Source: an uncultured Eubacteriales bacterium (GTDB lineage: Bacteria > Bacillota > Clostridia > Oscillospirales > Oscillospiraceae). From it: a DNA stretch of 6,474 nt. Each line of letters starts with the position of its first letter. Position 1 is the stretch's first letter. Positions 1 through 5,158 of the stretch are shown one piece after another. The stretch covers positions 1-6,474 of the forward strand of contig URQY01000056.1 in NCBI GenBank assembly GCA_900550165.1. Reading direction: 5' to 3'. The position numbers and the translations under genes are program-made. The notes beneath the pieces were generated by a model that worked only from the letters and a program-made list of their open reading frames with translations, was not told the DNA's origin and searched no databases.

Positions 1-55
1 CGACAAGAACAAAAAGGCCGCCAGCGCGGGACTGCAAGGGATGCTGGAGATATGA
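1..55 (+). CDS. C-terminal end of a possible tyrosine recombinase/integrase (partial)
   Basis: Only the last 17 codons are in the window, reading DKNKKAASAGLQGMLEI and ending at TGA 53-55; the rest lies off the left edge. A short charged, Ala-rich tail followed directly by a tRNA gene and by short direct repeats is what is expected where a tyrosine-recombinase gene ends next to its attachment site. The tail alone has no catalytic residue, so the family is inferred from context, not from sequence. It runs toward the tRNA, convergent with it. It could instead be the end of any other element gene. Confidence 0.45.
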   Translation, partial: DKNKKAASAGLQGMLEI

Positions 56-92
56 CATAGCGTAATAGCTTAGTTAGATCGCAAAATGCGCA

Positions 93-103
93 ATAGTGGT
101 CAA
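93..103 (-). repeat. Putative integrase arm-type site, copy 1
   Basis: An 11-base copy of TTGACNACTAT on the minus strand (TTGACCACTAT). Two more copies lie at 273-294 in the same orientation on the other side of the tRNA. Short direct repeats flanking a tRNA next to a putative integrase gene resemble the arm sites bound by the N-terminal domain of tyrosine recombinases. Binding is inferred. Confidence 0.5.
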
Positions 104-136
104 ACCAGGTTTCAATTCTCCTAACTTTCTGCATAC

Positions 137-173
137 AAAAACCGTCTCGAACGTATCGTTTGAGACGGTTTTT
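137..173 (-). terminator. Intrinsic terminator of tRNA-Arg
   Basis: Arms 137-148 and 162-173 form a 12-base perfect inverted repeat (AAAAACCGTCTC / GAGACGGTTTTT) around a 13-base loop. On the minus strand the T-run follows the stem. It starts at the last base of the encoded CCA end, so it ends transcription right behind the tRNA. Confidence 0.85.
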
Positions 174-249
174 GGTACGCCCGACTGGATTCGAACCAGC
201 GGCCTACAGAGTCGGAGTCTGTCACTCTATCCAACTGAGCTACGGGCGC
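173..249 (-). tRNA. tRNA-Arg (anticodon CCG)
   Basis: A complete cloverleaf on the minus strand. The acceptor GCGCCCG pairs with CGGGCGT (one G-U), the D stem GCTC pairs with GAGT, the anticodon stem ACAGA pairs with TCTGT around loop CTCCGAC, and the T arm is GCTGG-TTCGAAT-CCAGT. The discriminator is A, and the CCA end is encoded at 173-175. The anticodon CCG (213-215) reads CGG, so this is tRNA-Arg. No convincing promoter lies in the 130 bases upstream; transcription probably reads in from the promoter at 450-478. It differs from the broken copy at 380-418 in the D stem and the anticodon stem (GAGTGACAGA versus GAGCGTCAGA), so it is not a simple recent duplicate. Confidence 0.95.
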
Positions 250-379
250 ATATTTGGTTGTGGGTTTCTGCGATAGTCGTCAAATAGTAGTCAACGACCA
301 CGCATTTTTTCTCTGCCGTTCCCGCAAACGCAGGTGCGGCAAGGCTTTGCGCCATATCTCAACTGGAGACACCTGAAAT
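250..379. other. Gene-free spacer between the intact and broken tRNA-Arg
   Basis: About 130 bases with no supported gene. It contains the tandem arm-type repeats (273-294), a poly-T tract near 305-310 and GC-rich inverted repeats around 329-352. Its sequence does not continue the tRNA that ends at 380, so it is probably element DNA joined to the host tRNA. Confidence 0.5.
273..294 (-). repeat. Putative integrase arm-type sites, tandem copies 2 and 3
   Basis: Two abutting 11-base copies of TTGACNACTAT on the minus strand: TTGACTACTAT (284-294) and TTGACGACTAT (273-283). Together with copy 1 at 93-103 they flank the intact tRNA. The exact 11-base tandem spacing suggests protein binding sites, most simply arm-type sites of the element's integrase. 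Confidence 0.55.
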
Positions 380-390
380 GTCGGAGTCTG
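380..390. other. Putative attachment core / element-chromosome junction
   Basis: The last 11 bases shared by the broken tRNA (380-390) and the intact tRNA (211-221) read CAGACTCCGAC on the minus strand, covering the anticodon loop and part of its stem. Homology stops sharply at 380. This is where an att core would lie if an element integrated in the anticodon loop. The partner junction, with the host 3' half starting TCTGA, should be beyond the left edge. Confidence 0.45.
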
Positions 391-418
391 ACGCTCTATC
401 CAACTGAGCTACGGGCGC
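380..418 (-). pseudogene. 5' half of a tRNA-Arg(CCG), truncated after the anticodon loop
   Basis: The first 39 tRNA bases are intact on the minus strand: acceptor 5' strand GCGCCCG, D arm GCTC...GAGC, anticodon 5' stem TCAGA and loop CTCCGAC. The expected 3' stem TCTGA is replaced by unrelated sequence (ATTTC). No T arm or 3' acceptor strand follows, so it cannot make a tRNA. A good promoter sits 25-60 bases upstream, which marks this as the original tRNA locus. The break at the anticodon loop fits site-specific integration there; a deletion between tandem tRNA genes is the alternative. Confidence 0.85.
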
Positions 419-449
419 GTATTCTTTTATGCGTCTTCCAATGACTGGT

Positions 450-478
450 AGTATATCAAGTTTTGCCCGTGCTGTAAA
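450..478 (-). promoter_or_regulatory. Sigma-70 promoter of the tRNA-Arg locus
   Basis: On the minus strand, -35 TTTACA (473-478), a 17-base spacer and -10 TATACT (450-455). Predicted start is near 443, about 25 bases before the broken tRNA. It is divergent from the rex promoter, with the two -35 boxes 32 bases apart. With no terminator seen before 173, its transcript should run through the broken half into the intact tRNA. Confidence 0.75.
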
Positions 479-510
479 GAAAAAATTTTCGCCAAAGTTC
501 GTTAAAAAAA

Positions 511-539
511 TTGACAACTTTCTCTCTCTCCCTTATAAT
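511..539 (+). promoter_or_regulatory. Consensus sigma-70 promoter of rex
   Basis: TTGACA (511-516), a 17-base spacer and TATAAT (534-539): a perfect match to the housekeeping consensus. Predicted start is near 546, giving a leader of about 25 bases before the rex start at 570. Such a strong promoter is likely to be held down by a repressor. An imperfect Rex-like dyad overlaps the -35 box but has the wrong spacing. Confidence 0.9.
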
Positions 540-569
540 CAGACTAATCTGAGCAAAGGACTGGACCGC

Positions 570-1229
570 ATGAAAAAACGCAAGATTTCCGATGCCGTCA
601 TCCGGCGTCTTCCCCGTTATTACCGCTATTTAGACGACCTGCATTCCAAGGGCATCGTGCGCATTTCGTCGAGCTCGCTCGGCGAGCGCATGGATATCAC
701 CGCCTCGCAGATCCGCCAGGACCTGAGCTGCTTCGGCGAGTTCGGTCAGCAGGGCTACGGCTACAACATTCTGGAGCTGCGCACAGAGATCGGTCACATT
801 CTCGGCGTGGACGAGGGGCACCGGCTCGTCGTGGTCGGCGCGGGCCATCTGGGTCATGCGCTGCTGCGCAACTTCGACTTTGAGCAGACCGGCTTTCTGC
901 TCGACACGGCGTTCGACGTTTCTCCCGCGCTCATCGGTACACGCGTCAACAACGTCCTCATCCGCCCGTTCGACGAGCTGGAGGACTACTTTGCCGCCTG
1001 CCACCCCGACGTCGCGGTGCTGACCGTGCCGAAAAACATCGCGCAGGAGGTCGCCGAGCGCCTCGTTGCGCTCGGTGTGCGCGGCATCTGGAACTTCACC
1101 AATACCGAGCTGAACGTCGGCAGCGACGTTTTTACCGAAAACGTCCACTTTGCCGACAGTCTTCTCACCCTGAGCTACCGCATCTCCAAGACCTCGGCCG
1201 AGGCCGGAGCGGAGGTGGACGAGACGTGA
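570..1229 (+). CDS. rex: Redox-sensing transcriptional repressor Rex
   Basis: Rex is a cytoplasmic dimer that senses the NADH/NAD+ ratio and represses fermentation and electron-transport genes until NADH builds up. The 219-residue product has the usual length. An N-terminal winged helix (about 1-65) contains RRLPRYYRYL and the conserved DLSCFGEFG...GYGYN recognition and linker region. A Rossmann NAD(H)-binding domain (about 85-205) has VVVGAGHLGHALL at 87-99 and FDVSP after the second strand. NVHFADSLLTLSYR forms the usual C-terminal swap region. The start at 570 is chosen over the in-frame ATG at 429 because the promoter (511-539) lies inside that longer reading frame and AAAGGA (555-560) precedes 570. 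Its stop overlaps the next gene's GTG by four bases, so the two are translationally coupled. Confidence 0.97.
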   Translation: MKKRKISDAVIRRLPRYYRYLDDLHSKGIVRISSSSLGERMDITASQIRQDLSCFGEFGQQGYGYNILELRTEIGHILGVDEGHRLVVVGAGHLGHALLRNFDFEQTGFLLDTAFDVSPALIGTRVNNVLIRPFDELEDYFAACHPDVAVLTVPKNIAQEVAERLVALGVRGIWNFTNTELNVGSDVFTENVHFADSLLTLSYRISKTSAEAGAEVDET

Positions 1230-2338
1230 AAAAGGTCTCCGTTCTCGCGCTCTTCTTCGCGCTGACTGTTCTCGCGGGCGTCGTTTTCGCCGCGGGCGGC
1301 GACAGCAGCGACCCGCTCATCTCGCTGAGCTATCTGCAAGGCACCTTCCGCGATAAGGTCGATCGGTCCATCGACAGCAAGCTCGACACCTCCGACAAGG
1401 CCGCCTACGCACAGGCCGAGTCCGCGCTGCGCGCCGCCATCTCCGCTGCGGAGGCCAATGTCGGCGGCAATGTGGCCGATACCTTCACGGAAAGGCGGCT
1501 CAAGCAGGGCGATATCCTCTCCGGGGCAACGGGGCTTCAGGTCGTCGTGCTCGCGGGCAATGTGACCGCGCAGTTTTCCTCCGGCGCGGTCGTCGACGTG
1601 ACGGCCGGCAGCGAGATCCAGAGCGGTGCGGCGCTCACGGCAAATCACCGTTACCTCGTCGCCGAGGATACGAGCGCGCAGTTTACTGTCGCGGGCAAGA
1701 CCGCGGTCATGAGCTACTGCGGTCCCTTCGCCCTCACGCTCTCCTCCACGGCTGATTACCCCGCGATGGCATCGTCGCTCAAAACGCTGGGGCTCTTCCG
1801 CGGGTCCGACACCGCCTACGGCGAGGGCTTTGACCTTGAAAAGGCGCCGACGCGCATGGAAGCGCTCATCATGCTTATCCGTCTGCTGGGCGAGGAGAAG
1901 GAAGCGCTCTCCTGCACGGCGTCCTTCCCCTTCACCGACATTCCCGACTGGGCCGAGCCTTACGCGGCCTACGGCTACTCCAAGGGCTACACCAACGGCG
2001 TCGGCCCGACGGAATTCGGCACCTGGATGAGCGCCTCTGCAGAGATGTATACCGAATTTCTCCTGCGCGCGCTGCGCTACAGCTCTACCGCGCAGACCGA
2101 TATCTCGACCGCGCCCGAGCGGGCGCAGGCCGCTGGCGTCCTGACCGCGGGCGAGGTGAGCGCGCTGCGCGCGCAGACCTTCCTGCGTGCGGACGTCGTG
2201 TATCTTTCCTACTATGCGCTCGAAACGAACGTCAGCGGCGGCACGGCGCTGAGCGATACGCTCGTTGCGCGTGGCGTGTTCACAGCGGATGCCTATCGCT
2301 TCTCCCGCACGATGGTCACCTCCGCGCGCATCCGCTGA
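1226..2338 (+). CDS. Secreted SLH-domain protein
   Basis: A 370-residue exported protein. Residues 1-22 are a signal peptide (two Lys, a hydrophobic core, probable cleavage VFA|AGG). After it come the segment DPLISLSYLQGTF (29-41), a predicted helical region rich in Ala/Glu (about 55-80), and a mostly beta-like stretch (about 95-175). S-layer-homology repeats follow from about 181: FRGSD...RMEALIMLIRLLGE, then FTDIPDWAEPYAAYGYSKGYTNG and a second, weaker unit to about 288. A third diverged unit may reach the C terminus. SLH domains bind secondary cell-wall polymers, so it probably sits on the cell wall. The GTG start at 1226 is preceded by GGAGGTGG (1211-1218) and overlaps the rex stop. What it does beyond wall attachment is not visible. 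The link with rex may be simple co-transcription. Confidence 0.88.
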   Translation: MKKVSVLALFFALTVLAGVVFAAGGDSSDPLISLSYLQGTFRDKVDRSIDSKLDTSDKAAYAQAESALRAAISAAEANVGGNVADTFTERRLKQGDILSGATGLQVVVLAGNVTAQFSSGAVVDVTAGSEIQSGAALTANHRYLVAEDTSAQFTVAGKTAVMSYCGPFALTLSSTADYPAMASSLKTLGLFRGSDTAYGEGFDLEKAPTRMEALIMLIRLLGEEKEALSCTASFPFTDIPDWAEPYAAYGYSKGYTNGVGPTEFGTWMSASAEMYTEFLLRALRYSSTAQTDISTAPERAQAAGVLTAGEVSALRAQTFLRADVVYLSYYALETNVSGGTALSDTLVARGVFTADAYRFSRTMVTSARIR

Positions 2339-2363
2339 CACCTTTTCCCTCCCCCGTCATAGT
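2335..2363 (+). promoter_or_regulatory. Possible promoter of the Cys/Gly-rich microprotein
   Basis: CTGACA (2335-2340), a 17-base spacer and CATAGT (2358-2363), a weak -10. It overlaps the stop of the SLH gene. A 7-bp hairpin without a T-run follows at 2373-2391. The microprotein could equally be read from the rex promoter. Confidence 0.3.
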
Positions 2364-2416
2364 ATGGGTTGAGACCGCCGAGCGGGTGGTCCCAATCTTC
2401 ATAGGGGGTTCGTTTT

Positions 2417-2572
2417 ATGTGCAATAACAACTGCGGTTTTGGCGGCGGCTGCTGCCTGTGGATCCTGATCCTCATCATCCTGATCTTCGCCTGCGGCGGC
2501 TGCGGCGGCGGCTGCGGCGGCGGCTGTGGCTGCAACAATGGCTGTGGCTGCAATAACGGCTGCGGCTGCTGA
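2417..2572 (+). CDS. 51-residue Cys/Gly-rich single-pass membrane microprotein
   Basis: The reading frame starts with MCNNNCGFGGGCC, crosses a membrane-like stretch LWILILIILIFA (14-25) and ends in a Gly/Cys/Asn tail built from CGGG and GCGCNN units up to C51. Thirteen of 51 residues are Cys. AGGGGG (2403-2408) lies 8 bases before the ATG, and a strong terminator follows the stop, both signs of a real gene. Similar short high-cysteine proteins occur in Clostridia and are often annotated as 'chorion class high-cysteine' proteins, a name without known function; this likeness is from memory. The Cys-rich tail could bind metals, form disulfides or anchor on the cell surface. It resembles YjcZ-type sporulation microproteins only in size and Gly content. 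Confidence 0.8.
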   Translation: MCNNNCGFGGGCCLWILILIILIFACGGCGGGCGGGCGCNNGCGCNNGCGC

Positions 2573-2582
2573 GCATTTGCAT

Positions 2583-2617
2583 AAAAGAGGGCTGCGCGTA
2601 AGTGCGGCCCTCTTTTT
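2583..2617 (+). terminator. Intrinsic terminator after the microprotein gene
   Basis: A 13-pair stem (2585-2597 with 2602-2614, two G-U pairs) closes on a GTAA tetraloop and runs into a T-tract (2613-2617). It lies 13 bases after the microprotein stop and ends the rightward transcript. Confidence 0.9.
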
Positions 2618-2636
2618 CCTCTGCGCACTGCAGGCA

Positions 2637-2678
2637 AAAAGGAGAAGCGTCCTCTCTTAAGAGAACGCTTCTCCTTTT
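2637..2678. terminator. Bidirectional terminator between convergent genes
   Basis: The arms 2637-2650 and 2665-2678 are a 14-base perfect inverted repeat (AAAAGGAGAAGCGT / ACGCTTCTCCTTTT), with a smaller inner stem. T-runs occur in both directions. It lies 40 bases past the mntP stop on the minus strand, so it probably serves mainly as the mntP terminator and as a backstop for the rightward transcript. Confidence 0.85.
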
Positions 2679-2717
2679 CTTGTCCTTACGGTATGGAAGC
2701 AAGCCGTGCGGTTTTCT

Positions 2718-3287
2718 TCAGAACGCGATCACGCCGAGGTGCTCGAGCAGGATCTTGAGACCGATCAAAATCAAAATGACGCCGCCGGTGAGCTCGGCAC
2801 GGCTCTTATAGCGTGCGCCGAACACATTGCCGACATACACGCCCGCGATGGAGATCACGAACGTCGTGCAGCCGATGATCGTGATGGCGGGCACGATATT
2901 CACCTGCAAAAAGGCAAACGTCACGCCGACGGCCAGCGCGTCGATGCTTGTCGCCACGGCGAGGATGAGCAGTTCCTTGAAGTTCACGCCTGCGTATGGC
3001 TTTTCCTCCTCTTCCTCCTCCCGGCTCTCCTTGATCATGTTGAAGCCGATCAGTGCAAGCAGGACGAAGGCGATCCAATGGTCAAACTGCTCGATATAAC
3101 CTGAAAACTGGCTGCCGAGGAAGTAGCCGGTCAGCGGCATGAGCGCCTGAAAGCCGCCGAAAAAGAGGCCGATGCAGAGCGTATACGTCTTGTCGATCTT
3201 CTGCATGGAAAGGCCCTTGCAGATCGACACGGCAAAGGCGTCCATCGACAGGCCAATGCCGATGAGGAACAGCTCGAAAAATGTCAT
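2718..3287 (-). CDS. mntP: Manganese efflux pump MntP
   Basis: MntP exports Mn2+ from the cytoplasm and protects against manganese excess. The 189-residue protein has the family length and about six membrane helices arranged as two repeated halves. Each half carries the signature Asp motif: GLSMDAFAVS with D16 and ATSIDALAVGV with D116. The cytoplasmic loop between the halves holds a run of six Glu (90-95), which could attract metal ions. The start is set by GGAGGA, 7 bases upstream of the ATG. Control is by the Mn2+ riboswitch in its leader (3309-3472) and a promoter at 3479-3507. It is a single-gene unit ended by the hairpin at 2637-2678. Confidence 0.96.
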   Translation of the reverse strand: MTFFELFLIGIGLSMDAFAVSICKGLSMQKIDKTYTLCIGLFFGGFQALMPLTGYFLGSQFSGYIEQFDHWIAFVLLALIGFNMIKESREEEEEEKPYAGVNFKELLILAVATSIDALAVGVTFAFLQVNIVPAITIIGCTTFVISIAGVYVGNVFGARYKSRAELTGGVILILIGLKILLEHLGVIAF

Positions 3288-3308
3288 GGTAAGGATCCTC
3301 CAAACAAC

Positions 3309-3336
3309 AAAAAATCAGGCGCGGCGCCGCACCTGA
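3309..3336 (-). terminator. Riboswitch-controlled terminator in the mntP leader
   Basis: On the minus strand TCAGGTGCG / CGCGCCTGA form a GC-rich stem (3315-3336, one G-U) followed by six T (3309-3314), about 20 bases before the mntP start. The upstream segment 3352-3361 can pair for 10 bases (two G-U) with 3326-3335, the 5' side of this stem, forming an antiterminator. The two structures exclude each other. Confidence 0.85.
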
Positions 3337-3368
3337 GCATAAAAAAAGACGCAGGTACAGCCGAGCCA

Positions 3369-3472
3369 TACTTGAGTCTCGTTGTTTAAGACAAGCCAGA
3401 CCGTAAAAGCGGTCAGTCTGTTGACTTGCCACGCCATCCAAAGCAGTTGACGCCATCTACTCCCTCAAAGTA
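3369..3472 (-). ncRNA. yybP-ykoY manganese riboswitch aptamer
   Basis: A leader RNA that senses Mn2+ and switches on mntP. Paired ends TACTTTGAG (3464-3472) and CTCAAGTA (3369-3376) form P1. Conserved blocks are visible in order: GGGAGTAG (3457-3464), GTCAACA (3419-3425), a hairpin GACCG/CGGTC (3399-3414) and AACGAGAC before the 3' side of P1. These, and its place in front of an Mn2+ efflux gene, fit the yybP-ykoY class, in which bound Mn2+ usually favours expression. The expression platform is the terminator/antiterminator at 3309-3361. Confidence 0.88.
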
Positions 3473-3478
3473 AGGGAC

Positions 3479-3507
3479 AGTCTATCATATCCCCGCAAAG
3501 CCGTCAA
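3479..3507 (-). promoter_or_regulatory. Promoter of the mntP leader
   Basis: On the minus strand TTGACG (3502-3507), a 17-base spacer and TAGACT (3479-3484) with an extended -10 TG one base upstream. The predicted start near 3472 coincides with the first base of riboswitch stem P1, which supports both calls. Confidence 0.75.
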
Positions 3508-3585
3508 GCATTCTTTGACCCGCATTCGCACATTTTCCGTCCGGTGTATCATAATTCCCGCAAATCCGACAAAAGGAGGAAAACA

Positions 3586-5109
3586 ATGGCAAAAGTCCGC
3601 TTGCCATTCTCATGCTGCTGTGCTAAACTGAATATTAAATTTAGGAAAGGATATCCTCATACCGCCATGGAATTCTTATCGAACAAGCCTCTTCTCATCA
3701 CCGATACCATCCTGCGCGACGCGCACCAGTCGCAGGCCGCCACGCGCATGACGCTTGAGCAGATGCTCCCTGCCTGCGAAGTGCTCGACTCGATCGGCTA
3801 CTATTCGCTCGAATGCTGGGGCGGCGCCACGTTCGACGCCTGCCTGCGCTTTCTGGACGAGGACCCGTGGGAGCGGCTGCGCCAGCTGCGCGCCCACCTG
3901 CCCCACACAAAGCTGCAGATGCTCTTCCGCGGTCAGAACATCTTAGGCTACAAGCATTATGCCGATGACGTCGTGGACGAGTTCTGCGGCAGGTCCATCG
4001 AAAACGGCATCGACATCATTCGCATTTTCGATGCGCTCAACGATGTGCGCAACTTAGAGCAGGCCATCAAGTCCACGAAAAAGTACGGCGGTCAGGTCGA
4101 GGCTACGCTCTCCTACACGATCTCGCCCATCCACAACGAGGACTACTTCGTCAAGCTCGCCAAGGAGCTCGAGCAGATGGGCGCGGACGCCCTCTGCATC
4201 AAGGACATGGCCAACCTGCTGCTGCCGATGGACGCCTACTCCCTTGTCAAGCGCCTCAAGGAGACCGTCGGCATCCCCATCCATTTGCACACGCACAACA
4301 CCAGCGGCACGGGCGACATGGTCAACCTGATGGCTGCGATGGCGGGCGTCGACATTGTCGACACCGCGCTCTCCCCGCTCGCCAACGGCACCTCCCAGCC
4401 TGCGACCGAGTCTCTCGTCGCCACGCTCAAGGGCACGCCGCGCGACACGGGTCTCGACCTCGACAAGATGAGCGAGGCCGCCGTCCACTTCCGCAAGGTC
4501 GCCGACGAGCTCAAGGCGAGCGGCGCGCTCGACCCGAAGGTGCTGAACGTCGACACGAACACGCTTTTGTACCAGGTCCCCGGCGGTATGCTCTCCAATC
4601 TCATTTCCCAGCTCAAGCAGGCCGGAAAAGAGGACAAGTATTACGACGTGCTCGCCGAGATTCCCCGCGTGCGCGAGGACTTCGGCTATCCCCCGCTGGT
4701 CACGCCGTCGAGCCAGATCGTCGGCACACAGGCCGTGCTGAACGTCATCACCGGCGAGCGCTACAAGATGGTCCCCAAGGAGTCCAAGGCCATGCTGCGC
4801 GGCGAATATGGTCAGCTGCCCGGCAAGGTCAGTGACGAGGTGCGTGCCAAAGCCGGCATTAAGCCCGAGGACGTCATCACCTGCCGCCCCGCCGACCTTT
4901 TGGAGCCGGAGCTTCCGAAGTACCGCGAGGAATTCAAGGACCTTGCAAAAAGCGAGGAAGACGTGCTCTCGCTCGCGCTCTTCCCGCAGGTCGCGCCCCA
5001 GTTCATCAACCGCCGCAACCTGCGCACGCCCAAGCCTCACCGCACGATGGCGCCCATCGCGCATCCTGCAAAGCACGAGCGCGCCGTTGCGCCGTTTGCC
5101 CGCAAGTAA
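3586..5109 (+). CDS. oadA: OadA/5S-type carboxyltransferase subunit without biotin domain
   Basis: This is the carboxyltransferase subunit of the oxaloacetate decarboxylase / transcarboxylase / pyruvate carboxylase family, which moves CO2 between oxaloacetate or a similar 2-oxoacid and biotin. Visible motifs: ITDTILRDAHQS (metal-binding Asp), ECWGGATFDACLRFL, DPWERLRQLR, FRGQNILGY, IIRIFDALNDVRN, CIKDMAN with the Lys expected to be carboxylated (codon 4201), the HLHTHNTSGTGD metal-binding His motif, and PGGMLSNL. A TIM-barrel and helical C-terminal part are present, but no biotin-attachment MKM motif, and the protein ends near PFARK. No biotin carrier or membrane beta-subunit gene is nearby, so partners must be encoded elsewhere. 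The start is ambiguous: ATG 3586 has an excellent AAAGGAGG 6 bases upstream, while ATG 3667 gives the family's usual N terminus but has a poorly spaced Shine-Dalgarno sequence. Confidence 0.92.
   Translation: MAKVRLPFSCCCAKLNIKFRKGYPHTAMEFLSNKPLLITDTILRDAHQSQAATRMTLEQMLPACEVLDSIGYYSLECWGGATFDACLRFLDEDPWERLRQLRAHLPHTKLQMLFRGQNILGYKHYADDVVDEFCGRSIENGIDIIRIFDALNDVRNLEQAIKSTKKYGGQVEATLSYTISPIHNEDYFVKLAKELEQMGADALCIKDMANLLLPMDAYSLVKRLKETVGIPIHLHTHNTSGTGDMVNLMAAMAGVDIVDTALSPLANGTSQPATESLVATLKGTPRDTGLDLDKMSEAAVHFRKVADELKASGALDPKVLNVDTNTLLYQVPGGMLSNLISQLKQAGKEDKYYDVLAEIPRVREDFGYPPLVTPSSQIVGTQAVLNVITGERYKMVPKESKAMLRGEYGQLPGKVSDEVRAKAGIKPEDVITCRPADLLEPELPKYREEFKDLAKSEEDVLSLALFPQVAPQFINRRNLRTPKPHRTMAPIAHPAKHERAVAPFARK
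3601..3629 (+). promoter_or_regulatory. Possible internal promoter before the second oadA start
   Basis: TTGCCA (3601-3606), a 17-base spacer and TAAACT (3624-3629) preceded by an extended -10 TG. It would start RNA near 3636 and use ATG 3667 with AGGAAAGGA at 3643-3651. It lies inside the longer reading frame, so only one of the two starts may be used, or both. Confidence 0.4.
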
Positions 5110-5116
5110 CGCCAAT

Positions 5117-5148
5117 AAAAACGCCCTTCCGCTTGGAAGGGCGTTTTT
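5117..5148. terminator. Strong bidirectional terminator after oadA
   Basis: The 14-base perfect arms 5117-5130 and 5135-5148 (AAAAACGCCCTTCC / GGAAGGGCGTTTTT) close on a 4-base loop, with T-runs in both directions. It follows the oadA stop by 7 bases and the leftward flavoprotein gene's stop by 10 bases, serving both converging transcripts. Confidence 0.95.
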
Positions 5149-5158
5149 CATGCAGTTT

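Noticed and set aside
96..287. Open reading frame of 63 codons on the plus strand
   Set aside because: It runs antisense across the whole tRNA-Arg and its terminator, so it is a chance frame.
320..355. CRISPR-like or repeat structure in the GC-rich spacer
   Set aside because: Only short imperfect inverted repeats are present; there are no regularly spaced repeats.
499..517. Possible Rex operator TCGTTAA-N5-TTGACAA over the rex -35 box
   Set aside because: It resembles TTGTTAA-N4-TTAACAA, but each half has a mismatch and the spacer is 5 instead of 4, so symmetry is off. Autoregulation is plausible but not shown.
429..569. Longer rex start at ATG 429
   Set aside because: The added 47 codons contain the rex promoter and the divergent tRNA promoter, and no ribosome site precedes 429.
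1175..2341. Long minus-strand frame opposite the SLH gene
   Set aside because: It has low-complexity Arg/Ala-rich composition typical of antisense frames in GC-rich genes; the plus-strand gene has a signal peptide and SLH repeats.
3515..3555. Promoter for the upstream oadA start (TTGACC, or TTCGCA-N16-TATCAT)
   Set aside because: TTGACC has no -10 at a proper distance, and the alternative matches only 4 of 6 in each box; not strong enough to list.
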